Below, piece by piece: positions 10,801 through 18,730 of a stretch of DNA of 64,000 nt (position 1 is its first letter; each line of letters starts with the position of its first letter). The position numbers and the translations under genes were made by a program. This DNA is from Kocuria rosea subsp. polaris (GTDB lineage Bacteria; Actinomycetota; Actinomycetes; Actinomycetales; Micrococcaceae): NCBI RefSeq assembly GCF_001483755.1, contig NZ_LQBK01000004.1, positions 145,303 to 209,302 on the forward strand, read 5' to 3'. Below the pieces are notes generated by a model. That model was given only the letters and a program-made list of their open reading frames with translations. It had not been told where the DNA came from and did no database searches.

Positions 10801-10910
10801 AAGTGGTCGACCACGGCGTCGTTCCACATCAAGTATTTGTCCCATGCGTAAGGATTGCTGTATTTCACGGCGTCGTCCAAAGGTCCCGAGAGGTGGATGC
10901 TGGAAATCAA
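7830..10910 (-). CDS. Large Druantia-locus partner protein, DruH-like candidate
   Basis: This is a 1026-aa protein encoded directly upstream of the giant helicase with a 2-nt gap, so the two are surely translated together. I do not recognise an enzyme domain. The visible elements are a single CSQCG Cys pair near residue 707, preceded by a basic KRSKRAVW stretch, then a winged-helix-like region at about 745-810 with a predicted helix-turn-helix (ADLRYMARETDLDASDLHEM) and a wing (FLEIRRDENMRAVDWEI). The N-terminal 600 residues are mixed alpha/beta without obvious motifs. The start is a TTG with a weak AGG site; an in-frame GTG lies 14 codons downstream. Size and position fit DruH of type III Druantia. 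This rests on gene order, not on a motif I can point to. Confidence 0.55.
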   Translation of the reverse strand: MISSIHLSGPLDDAVKYSNPYAWDKYLMWNDAVVDHFFQESRAGEPVYLDMEDSVFHALASQLDLPVQCAEPEFQAAIHAVLQRHSGPVFRHFDRELTRWWLRLKREKKLGFGSQDAPAPPVVGLLALTARAAELQGTADLGAGAHDSGFYSHLTSLLMLPQSEHGRVSAAIRHSSENWWDSLAYWLELHDGRFGLPSAAAFSYRYVGLPTSQALIREADIPRLHRMFRQFDLEPGGSVSPEDMAVMLREWCETSHDLTANLRRLLENESARQQVADIAVVELSTWTPEAPEDEPNEAGEKRPGRVQLAYWSQRRKLRQRTLHFGALMQGTEAADGWILQTEDSPIQLTVDQATPTAVAFTAEDVNINKRSLLEGQLDVTDPVGRNHQRVPRPVIIFSRSESIQGFLETPRAQLGREISILVRHDRNLVSRVKSLLTDCAEPGFVHSLAGHGSVPEGWDIFEKVVLLRPPSPTQTGHGLDMLAPLTSLSVEFNGGLRLPGRIARWSYTSKPSMTVTASESLPVSVRLEWMEVESDGIARRTKVLADKAEPPLTLEVPADIPCRDFTVVASQASGSAVREIRRSLRLKRGDDRDARRWSQRPGLAHLDMQRGVISAELLTAEIGDDDVIVKGARVEAFPADTTNTVPGTDLPWKDGRNQLRQATARPHVGLPVPDPTSCLVTGAHRFLLPPTPRKRSKRAVWIYKGCSQCGLTKRHLLDPGNLKTRGPMTAQEMPRYAPLTRTMRHAVGREEIQDLMVHLGYGTMADLRYMARETDLDASDLHEMVRDLESTGFLEIRRDENMRAVDWEINDPVLVEFRDGVAAVGGWSESQLERLIDLSDGRVPTDEGAPTVVRVTDLSQLADDLVPETVYCGSAEVLVDCLPPLSEALAGFPQIPLPSPCQELDWFSVGQAAWIAVDGIGTAGLYRDTSGWITQHYLVVDDVTCLRVDKEFGKHAAAALERRALISYDAEAEELRVPLGARLPGLYERAVVLSTFALPRSNKQRRSIVYPNVDIDLAAALTGKMV

Positions 10911-11121
10911 CGTAACCTACGTCTCAGTAGCAACCCTTGTGCGGCGGGTAACAAATGTAAAAACAACGGTGTTCAGGCAACCCTCGAGCCGGAGGCCTGG
11001 AGTGGGGCCTGCGAAGTGGCCAGGAACTTGCCAGCTCATGAGACGCCGTGGAGCCTTCCCCCGAGGTCGAGCGTTAGGTTAGGACCTACGCCTGACACAC
11101 CGCACCCCCCTGCGAGGATCG
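10911..11121. promoter_or_regulatory. Shared divergent promoter region of the two defence arms
   Basis: These 211 bp separate the TTG start of the minus-strand arm from the ATG of the DrmD-like helicase and must hold both promoters. An A/T-rich patch (10950-10966) is the best place for the minus-strand promoter. TAGGT-TAGG-ACCTA (11075-11088) is an inverted repeat 33 nt before the plus-strand ATG. The same heptamer TAGGTTA occurs on the minus strand at 10913-10919, just before the TTG start. A shared repressor site is possible, but no regulator gene is encoded nearby. Confidence 0.4.
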
Positions 11122-14043
11122 ATGACCATCACCCCCGAAAAGACCCAGTCCGCCCCCATGGTCCCGGGCGTCATCGTAGTGATCCGTGACGAGGAGTGGA
11201 TGGTCACCAAGACCGAGCAATCCGAGGACGGCTGGCTCGTCCACGTGCGGGGGCTCAGCGAGCTGGTCAAGGACACCACCGCGGTTTTCTACGACGCCCT
11301 GGACGACATCGAGGTCATGGACCCCACCCAGGCCCCTGTGGTCGCGGACAGCAGCCCGCACTACCGCAAGGCCCGACTGTGGATCGAGTCCACTCTGCGC
11401 AAGACCCCGTTGCCCCTCTATGACCCGCACCTCGAAGTGTCCATGAGGATGCTCGCCGATTCGCTGGAGTACCAGCGCGCTGCGGTGAAGAAGGCCCTGG
11501 ACACCGACAATCTCCGGCCCCGGATGCTCATCGCCGACGCCGTGGGCCTCGGTAAGACGCTCGAGATCGGCATGATCCTCTCCGAGCTCGCCCGGCGCGG
11601 CCGCGGCGACCGCATCCTCGTGGTCACGCCCCGCCACGTCCTGGAACAGATGCAGCACGAACTGTGGTGCCGCTTCGCCCTGCCCTTCGTACGGCTCGAC
11701 TCCGTCGGCATCCAGCGGGTGCGGCAGAAGCTGCCGGCCACGCGCAATCCGTTCACCTACTACAAGCGAGCGATCATCTCGATCGACACCCTCAAGTCGG
11801 CCCGGTACAAGGCCCATCTGGAAAAGGTCCGCTGGGACGCCGTCGTCATCGACGAGTCCCACAACGTGACCAACGCGGCCACGCAGAACAACGAGCTGGC
11901 CCGCATCCTGGCGCCGAACACTGAGACGCTGATCCTCGCCTCGGCAACCCCGCACAACGGCGACGGCAAGTCCTTCGCCGAACTGCTGCGCTTGCTCGAC
12001 CCCACGGTGGTGCGCCCGGACGGGACATTCAACACCGAGGACGTCGACCGGCTCATTGTTCGCCGTCACCGGCACAGCCCCGAGGTGGCCCGGGAAGTAG
12101 GCGCCGACTGGGCCGAGCGCAAGGAGCCACAGAACCTCCACGTCCCGGCCTCGCCGGAGGAGGACGCCGTCGCCCAGGAACTGGCCGACACGTGGCTGTA
12201 CCCGCTCAGCGGGACGTCCCCCTCCGCCGCGGGTGGCGATCGCAGCCTCTTCCCGTGGACCCTCGCCAAGGCATTCCTGTCCTCGCCGGCCGCGCTGGGC
12301 GCCACGATAGGCAACCGCCTCAAGAACGCGAAGGGCGACGAGCACGAAGCACTTCAGCGCCTGCAGCAGCTGACGGAGGAGATCACGCCGAAGCGCTCGG
12401 CCAAGTACCTCAAGCTTGTCGAGTACCTGAAGGGCATCGGCGTGGCCAAGGGCTCGGACATGCGGGCGGTGGTCTTCTCCGAGCGCGTGGACACTCTCGC
12501 CTGGCTGAAGGACCACCTGCCCCAGGACCTCGGGATGCCGGCCAAGAACTTCGAGGTGCTGCACGGTGGTCTCTCCGATGTGGAGCAGCAGCTGGTCATC
12601 GACGACTTCAAGCGCGCCGGCTCGGATGTGCGCGTCCTCATCACCGGCGACGTCGCTTCCGAGGGCGTCAACCTGCACGCCCAGTGCCACGAACTGATCC
12701 ACTACGACATCCCGTGGAGCCTCATCCGCATCGAGCAGCGCAACGGCCGTATCGACCGCTACGGGCAGGAGTTCCGGCCGCAAATCACCACCCTGCTACT
12801 GGACCCGGGTCACCCGAAATTCTCCGGGGATTTCCGTGTCTTGACCCGCCTCATGGAGCGCGAGCACGAAGCCCACGCCACCCTGCACGACGTCGCTTCC
12901 CTCATGGGTGCCTACTCCGAGGGCAGGGAGGAAACCGCCCTGCGCGAGGTCCTCATGGGAAAAAGGAAGTTCGACGACGTCGTGCGCTCGCCGGAGGAGG
13001 TTCAGGCCAAGGCACAGGCTGCCGCCGCGAAGGAGGATAACGAGTTCAGCGACTTCGACGAACTGCTAGAGGTCCTCGGTGAGACCAAGGCCGAGGACGC
13101 CGTGCTGGAGACCCAGCCGCGGAGGACCCGTGGCCTCTACGCCAACGAGCTCGCTTACCTGGACGACGCCCTCCGCGAGGCCTTTGTCGCTCCCGAAGAG
13201 CCGCCCGCCCGCGGCGGCGTGAACTGGCAAGTGCACCAGAGCCACGGCATCGCCGAGCTGGACCCGCCCGCGGACCTCAAGCAACGGCTGTCCTACCTGC
13301 CGCAGAGCTACGTGGCGGACTGCAAGGTAGCCGATCACCTCAAACTCGCGACGACCCCTGACGTGGGCAAGGGCGAGCTGGAGAAGGCCAAACAAGGCAA
13401 GTCGACGAGCACGTGGCCGGAGGCCCACTTCCTCGGCCCGCTGCACCCGGTCACCGAGTGGGCCGCCGACCGCGCGCTGTCCTCGATGGCCCGCCAGGAA
13501 ATCCCGGCCATCCGCGCGGACGTGGAGAACCCCACGGTCCTGCTCATGGGGACGCTCATGAACAAGCGCGGCCAGGTGGTGTCGAGGGCCTTCCTCGCCG
13601 CCACCTTCGACATGCCCATGTTCCCGGAGATGGAGACCATCGAGGATCTCAGTGCCTGGCTCCGAGACGTCGGATTTACGGAGAAGGCCGTCAATCCGGG
13701 GCCGGTCGCGAACGCAGCCGAGCTGCAGGATCTCATCGCCCCGGCGGTCCGGCACGCCGAGCAGCTGCTAGGCGAGACGACCAAGGTCGCCGCCGAGGAC
13801 GCGCAGGAGCGCATCGAGCGATGGACGAACCGTGCTGCCTCGTGGAAGCAACTGGCCCTGGAGGGCACGCAGTTCAGTACGGTCAAGCGTCTGACCAACC
13901 GGGTGTCCGAGGAAGAAAAGCTTGCAGGCATGCTCGCGCCCGACCAGCGCCTGCTCCGGCCCTTGCTGGTCCTTACCCCTCAGGACACCCCCGTGGCCGA
14001 GCCGCAGCAGGAAGCCCCGACCCTGGAACAGGAGACCGCCTGA
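11122..14043 (+). CDS. drmD: SNF2-family helicase of DISARM, DrmD-like
   Basis: This is a 973-aa SNF2/SF2 ATPase. The N-terminus (PGVIVVIRDEEWMVTKTE, then RGLSELVKD and DALDDIEVMDP) and the whole helicase core follow the DrmD pattern. Walker A is IADAVGLGKTLEIG (about 137-150), the DEAH box DESHN (about 243), motif III SATPHNGDGKSF (about 273) and motif VI EQRNGRIDRYGQ (about 540). A C-terminal extension of about 400 residues follows. In class 1 DISARM, DrmD acts with an adenine methyltransferase and the DrmAB helicase complex to block incoming phage DNA. The ATG has GCGAGG 6 nt upstream. The stop is 1 nt from the methyltransferase start. DrmA, DrmB and DrmC are not present as separate genes downstream. 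Confidence 0.85.
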   Translation: MTITPEKTQSAPMVPGVIVVIRDEEWMVTKTEQSEDGWLVHVRGLSELVKDTTAVFYDALDDIEVMDPTQAPVVADSSPHYRKARLWIESTLRKTPLPLYDPHLEVSMRMLADSLEYQRAAVKKALDTDNLRPRMLIADAVGLGKTLEIGMILSELARRGRGDRILVVTPRHVLEQMQHELWCRFALPFVRLDSVGIQRVRQKLPATRNPFTYYKRAIISIDTLKSARYKAHLEKVRWDAVVIDESHNVTNAATQNNELARILAPNTETLILASATPHNGDGKSFAELLRLLDPTVVRPDGTFNTEDVDRLIVRRHRHSPEVAREVGADWAERKEPQNLHVPASPEEDAVAQELADTWLYPLSGTSPSAAGGDRSLFPWTLAKAFLSSPAALGATIGNRLKNAKGDEHEALQRLQQLTEEITPKRSAKYLKLVEYLKGIGVAKGSDMRAVVFSERVDTLAWLKDHLPQDLGMPAKNFEVLHGGLSDVEQQLVIDDFKRAGSDVRVLITGDVASEGVNLHAQCHELIHYDIPWSLIRIEQRNGRIDRYGQEFRPQITTLLLDPGHPKFSGDFRVLTRLMEREHEAHATLHDVASLMGAYSEGREETALREVLMGKRKFDDVVRSPEEVQAKAQAAAAKEDNEFSDFDELLEVLGETKAEDAVLETQPRRTRGLYANELAYLDDALREAFVAPEEPPARGGVNWQVHQSHGIAELDPPADLKQRLSYLPQSYVADCKVADHLKLATTPDVGKGELEKAKQGKSTSTWPEAHFLGPLHPVTEWAADRALSSMARQEIPAIRADVENPTVLLMGTLMNKRGQVVSRAFLAATFDMPMFPEMETIEDLSAWLRDVGFTEKAVNPGPVANAAELQDLIAPAVRHAEQLLGETTKVAAEDAQERIERWTNRAASWKQLALEGTQFSTVKRLTNRVSEEEKLAGMLAPDQRLLRPLLVLTPQDTPVAEPQQEAPTLEQETA

Positions 14044-14044
14044 C

Positions 14045-17000
14045 ATGGCAGCGTACGACTCGATCGTGGTGGTGGAGGACTGGATCAGTGAGCACTACCT
14101 GACCACGGATTCCACCAAGGCCTCGTTCAAGGCCAAGGTCGCCGACCGCGTCAAGGAGTGGAAGGCCGAGGAGGCCGACGGCCAGGAGACCGTGCGCTCC
14201 CGATTCTCGGCTACTCGGACCCGGCTCATCCCCGCGCTGTCTGCCTTCGGGGACGCGGAGGACGCCAAGGACACCGGCCGATCCCTGGAGGAGGCAGCGG
14301 CGCCTGCCCACGAACTCGTCCGGACGGTCCTCGACTACCGGGGTCCCACACAGGGGCAAACCTTCACCCGCGGCAGCGGCGAACTGCAGCTGGAGGCGTG
14401 GCGCTCGGGGGAGGGCGACGTCGTCGTCCTGGAGGCCCGTCCCGCCGGGTCACTGGAGGACGTCGTCTCCTCGGACTCCCGGCTCCTCGGCACCGTGGCG
14501 CAGGACGGCAAACCCGTTCCTCTGTCCACACCCAAGGCGGTCTCAGCGGTCTACGCCGCTGACGAGCCGCCGGCGTTCGTCGCGGTGCAGGCCGGCCGCT
14601 GGTTCGTGCTCACCGAGCGCGAGCGCTGGGAAGAGGGACGCTACCTGGCCGTCGACCTCCTGCTGATGGCGGAACGCAACGACACCACGCGCGACGGCGA
14701 GGTCGAGCGCGCCCTGGCTGTCACCGCCCGCGAGTCCGTGGTCCAGGCTGCCGACGGCACCGTGTGGTGGAACGAGGTCCTCGAGGACTCTGTCAAGCAC
14801 ACCGTGGGCGTCTCTTCCGAACTGCGCGAGGGCGTCCGGGAGTCCATCGAAATCCTCGCCAACGAGGTCCTCGAGCGCCGCACCGCCCAGGGACTGAGCA
14901 ACGACGACATCGACGGCCAGGACCTGGCCCGCCAGTCCCTGCGCTATCTGTACCGGATTCTGTTCCTTCTCTACGCCGAGGCGTCTCCGGAGATGGGCGT
15001 TCTTCCGGTCGGCGACGAGAACTACACCGAGGGCTATGGTCTTGATCGACTCCGCGAGGTGGTGCTGACGGATCTCGGCACTCCGAAGGCACACCATGGC
15101 ACGCACCTGTACCAGTCTCTCGACGTCCTGTTCCGGCTGGTCAACAATGGTCACCGGCCGAGGAATCAGCAGGCCGAGGACGACGTCTCTCGCGCTCCAG
15201 GGCTGACCTTCAGCAACCTCTCCGCCGACCTCTTCCTGCCCCGCGCCACCGCCCTCATCGACGAGGCGAAACTCGGCAACTTGGCCCTCCAGCAGGTGCT
15301 GCAGAAGCTCCTGCTGAGCAAGGAAGGCCGGGGCAAGGACCGCGGCTTCATCTCCTACGCGGAGCTGGGCATCAACCAGCTCGGTTCCGTCTATGAGGGC
15401 CTCATGTCCTACACAGGTTTCATCGCCCAGGAAGACCTGCACGAGGTCGCCAAGGACGGCAACGCCACCAAGGGCTCCTGGGTAGTCCCGGTGACACGCT
15501 CCCAGGACATCGCCACCAAGGACTTCGTCACCCGTGAGGATCCGATCACCGGGGAGATCACACCCGTGGTGCACCACAAGGGCAGCTTCGTCTTCCGCCT
15601 GGCCGGCCGCGAGCGCCAGCAGTCGGCGTCCTACTACACACCCGAGGTCATGACGAAGTTCGTGGTCTCCCAGGCCATCGAGGAGCTCCGGGGGTCCGGG
15701 GCCATCACCGACGCGGAGAGCGTGCTCCACCTGTCGGTCTGCGAGCCGGCTCTGGGCTCCGGCGCATTCGCGGTGGAGGCCGTGCGGCAGCTCGCCGATG
15801 AGTACCTCACACTCCGCCAGAAGGAGCTGGGTCAGCAGATAGAGCCGGAGGACATGCCCCGAGAGCGGCAAAGGACCAAGGCGTACCTCGCCCTGCACAA
15901 CGTTTACGGCGTAGACCTCAATGCCACCGCTGTAGAGTTGGCGGAAATTTCCCTGTGGTTGGACACCATGGTGAAGGACCTTAAGGCCCCGTGGTTCGGT
16001 CTACACCTGCGCCGCGGCAATTCCCTCATCGGCGCCCGCCGTGCCACCTACAGCGAGAAGCAGGTCCTCTCGAAGAGCTGGCTCAAAGAAACTCCACGTG
16101 AAGATCCGCTGAGCGGAATGGCCGCGGCCATGGAGCACGACGACGTCGATCCTGCCGTCGCTGGGCGGATCCACCACTTTCTGCTCCCCGCAGAAGGATG
16201 GGGCGCTGCCGCCGAAGCGAAGGACGTCAAGGACCTAGCAGGTCCGGCTCAGTCGGCGCTCAAAGAGTGGCGAAAGTCCGTGCGCACAAAGCTCACCAAA
16301 AAAGACGTCGCCCGCCTCCAGGGGCTCGCCCAGCGGGTGGAGCGGCTGTGGCAACTGGTACTGATCCGCCTGCAAATGGCCGAAGAACAGATCCGCCGCG
16401 ACATCCCGCTGTGGGGACGCGAGTCGGAACGGCTCCCAACGGATGCAGTTACGCGTGAGGAGATTGAGAGTACTTTTGAGGACCCCAATGGCGCCTACCA
16501 GCGTCTGCGGCGGGTCATGGACGCTTGGAACGCCCTTTGGTTTTGGCCGCTGAATGATACACCGGTGACTGTGGCCGGCCAAAAAGTCATTCCTCCCAGC
16601 GTAGAAGCCTGGCTGGAGACCCTCGAAGGCCTCCTCGGCGTCGAGCAGATGCTGTCTCGAGTCGAAAAAGCCCGTCTTGTCGCAGGGCAAATGCAGATCG
16701 GTCGTGACCTCACCTGGGAGGACCTCAACGCAATCGAGGACCTCGACCGTGTGACGGCCAATCTGCGATCCATTTCCAACCTGCGTCAAAACCACCCGTG
16801 GCTGGTCGTATGCGAGCGAGTGGCCAAGGACCAAGGCTTTTTTCACTGGGAGTTGGACTTCGCGCCAATTTTCGCCAATGGGCGATTCGATCTGCAAGTG
16901 GGGAACCCGCCCTGGGTGCGTCCTGACTGGGATGAAGACATGTTCCACGCTGAGTTCGACCCTTGGTGGCATTTAGTTTCTGTCGCTACGCAAGCAGAGA

Positions 17001-18730
17001 AGTTCCAAAAGACAACGCAAGCGAACTCCGATATCGTTCACGTTGAATTCCTTCGTAACATGGCCACCGAAATATCAGGAACAAGGGCTTTCCTGACCAG
17101 CGTGGCTACCTATTCGATTATTGCGTCCTTGCGTCCTGATCTATACAGGGGATTTATGGAACGCGCATGGCGATCTATGGCTGATGGTGGAGTAGTTGCT
17201 TTACTGCACCCCGAGTCTCATTTTACAGAGAAGAAAGCGGGCTTGCTCCGCGCGGAATCCTATCGAAGGCTTCGAAGGCATTGGCAGTTTGTCAATGAAT
17301 TGTCTTTATTCGATATCCACCACCGCATCACCTACGGGGTTCACGTTTATGGACCCCGACGCCAAGAACCTAGTTTCCTTATGGCCGCCTCCTTATATCA
17401 TCCTCAAACCGTTGCTCGTTCACTGGTGCACGATGGTTCGGGTGAAGTCCCTGGACTTAAGGATGAAAATAATAGGTGGGATGTCCGGCCGCATAAGGAA
17501 CGTATTATCCGTGTCGATCCAGGCGAATTGAAAGTTTGGTCTGATGTATTGGGTGAGGATGCTGCTCATTGGGTTCAGGCCCCCATGATATATCCGATGA
17601 ACCAGTCGAGCGCATCAGTCTTGCGTAAATTGGCCGAAGCGCCGCGCGCGAGAGATCTTGACCTCTACTACTCTTCGGGTTGGAATGAAACTACGGATCG
17701 TAAAAATGGATATTTTGACGTCGGTTCTGCAATCCCTGACTCGTGGAATGATGTAATCTTGCAGGGGCCTCATTTTTCTCTTGCTACTCCCTTTTCGAAG
17801 CAACCGAATCCTTCAATGAAAAATAACCTGGATTGGTCGGAGGTCGATCTTGAAGCTTTGCCCTCCAAATTCATTCCGCGCACAAGTTTTCAGAGATCTT
17901 GTGGCGATCGATATGACAAAGGATATGCGCGCTGGCTAATCAATGGAATGGAATGTCCTTCGAGGAACTTTTTTAGGGTTGCATGGCGTCGCATGGCCGC
18001 CATTCCGGGTTGGAGAACCTTGCAAGCAACAGTCATACCCCCAGGGGCAGCTCATGTGGGCACTGTTCTTTCACTAATTTCCTTTCATGAGTCAACGAAG
18101 GTCCAAAATCAGGATATTCTTAACATGTGCGGGCAAATGAACAGTTTGCCAATAGATTTCTTGACTCGCGTTGCTCAATTTGGGGACTTGCGCCAACCTG
18201 CGATCGATGCCACTCCGCATATAAAAATGCACCCGCTTGCGATGGATGTAGCAAAATTGTCGGCGAGATTAACTTGCCTTAGTGAGGACTACGCTCCGCT
18301 GTGGCATTCTGTATTTGACTCCCCTTGGGAATTATCTAGCCCGGTCCGAAAGTCCGAAGAGCGTCGCCAAGCGCTTCTTGAGATTGACGCCATTGTGGCG
18401 ATTATGCTCGAAATCACAGTTGACGAACTTTGTACTATCTATAGGACACAGTTTCCTGTTCTTCGTAGCTATGAAAGCAAGGATCTTTATGATGCTAACG
18501 GCCGCAAGGTGGCCGACCCTGTCGCCAAGCTGTATCGGACGCGTGGGGAAGATCTAAGTAAGGAAGATCGTTCCTGGACGCACCCACAGTCGGGCATGGA
18601 ATACGTGTTCGAGTTCCCCTTCCGCGTTCTCGACCGGGAGGAAGACATGCGCGCGGCCTACACTCGCTTCGAGAAGCTCCTCGCCGAGCGGCAGGGACGG
18701 GGCGAACTCGCTGAGGTGACCAATGGCTGA
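14045..18730 (+). CDS. Large N6-adenine DNA methyltransferase (Eco57I/PglX-like, DrmMI position)
   Basis: This is a 1561-aa class I DNA methyltransferase. The ATG at 14045 follows the DrmD stop by 1 nt; a longer in-frame extension upstream lies inside drmD and is rejected. Residues 1-500 are an N-terminal region without a nuclease motif I can identify. The SAM-binding motif I reads CEPALGSGAF (about 567) and the amino-methyltransferase motif IV NPPW (about 952). The long insert between them is typical of Eco57I/PglX-type enzymes. The C-terminal third should be the target-recognition part, and there (about 16,960-18,540) the DNA is visibly more A/T-rich than the rest. Its place next to DrmD fits DrmMI, which marks self DNA in class 1 DISARM. 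BREX PglX is excluded because no BREX partner is nearby. Confidence 0.8.
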   Translation: MAAYDSIVVVEDWISEHYLTTDSTKASFKAKVADRVKEWKAEEADGQETVRSRFSATRTRLIPALSAFGDAEDAKDTGRSLEEAAAPAHELVRTVLDYRGPTQGQTFTRGSGELQLEAWRSGEGDVVVLEARPAGSLEDVVSSDSRLLGTVAQDGKPVPLSTPKAVSAVYAADEPPAFVAVQAGRWFVLTERERWEEGRYLAVDLLLMAERNDTTRDGEVERALAVTARESVVQAADGTVWWNEVLEDSVKHTVGVSSELREGVRESIEILANEVLERRTAQGLSNDDIDGQDLARQSLRYLYRILFLLYAEASPEMGVLPVGDENYTEGYGLDRLREVVLTDLGTPKAHHGTHLYQSLDVLFRLVNNGHRPRNQQAEDDVSRAPGLTFSNLSADLFLPRATALIDEAKLGNLALQQVLQKLLLSKEGRGKDRGFISYAELGINQLGSVYEGLMSYTGFIAQEDLHEVAKDGNATKGSWVVPVTRSQDIATKDFVTREDPITGEITPVVHHKGSFVFRLAGRERQQSASYYTPEVMTKFVVSQAIEELRGSGAITDAESVLHLSVCEPALGSGAFAVEAVRQLADEYLTLRQKELGQQIEPEDMPRERQRTKAYLALHNVYGVDLNATAVELAEISLWLDTMVKDLKAPWFGLHLRRGNSLIGARRATYSEKQVLSKSWLKETPREDPLSGMAAAMEHDDVDPAVAGRIHHFLLPAEGWGAAAEAKDVKDLAGPAQSALKEWRKSVRTKLTKKDVARLQGLAQRVERLWQLVLIRLQMAEEQIRRDIPLWGRESERLPTDAVTREEIESTFEDPNGAYQRLRRVMDAWNALWFWPLNDTPVTVAGQKVIPPSVEAWLETLEGLLGVEQMLSRVEKARLVAGQMQIGRDLTWEDLNAIEDLDRVTANLRSISNLRQNHPWLVVCERVAKDQGFFHWELDFAPIFANGRFDLQVGNPPWVRPDWDEDMFHAEFDPWWHLVSVATQAEKFQKTTQANSDIVHVEFLRNMATEISGTRAFLTSVATYSIIASLRPDLYRGFMERAWRSMADGGVVALLHPESHFTEKKAGLLRAESYRRLRRHWQFVNELSLFDIHHRITYGVHVYGPRRQEPSFLMAASLYHPQTVARSLVHDGSGEVPGLKDENNRWDVRPHKERIIRVDPGELKVWSDVLGEDAAHWVQAPMIYPMNQSSASVLRKLAEAPRARDLDLYYSSGWNETTDRKNGYFDVGSAIPDSWNDVILQGPHFSLATPFSKQPNPSMKNNLDWSEVDLEALPSKFIPRTSFQRSCGDRYDKGYARWLINGMECPSRNFFRVAWRRMAAIPGWRTLQATVIPPGAAHVGTVLSLISFHESTKVQNQDILNMCGQMNSLPIDFLTRVAQFGDLRQPAIDATPHIKMHPLAMDVAKLSARLTCLSEDYAPLWHSVFDSPWELSSPVRKSEERRQALLEIDAIVAIMLEITVDELCTIYRTQFPVLRSYESKDLYDANGRKVADPVAKLYRTRGEDLSKEDRSWTHPQSGMEYVFEFPFRVLDREEDMRAAYTRFEKLLAERQGRGELAEVTNG

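Noticed and set aside
2425-10910. Archaeosine-type Dpd DNA-modification system
   Set aside because: It also contains large helicases and DUF1998-like parts, but no DpdA transglycosylase is encoded here.
11086-12783. 565-codon minus-strand open frame
   Set aside because: It is antisense to the DrmD-like gene and would cross its promoter; no recognisable protein.
14045-18730. BREX PglX methyltransferase
   Set aside because: The enzyme type fits, but no PglZ, BrxC or BrxL is present, while DrmD sits next to it.
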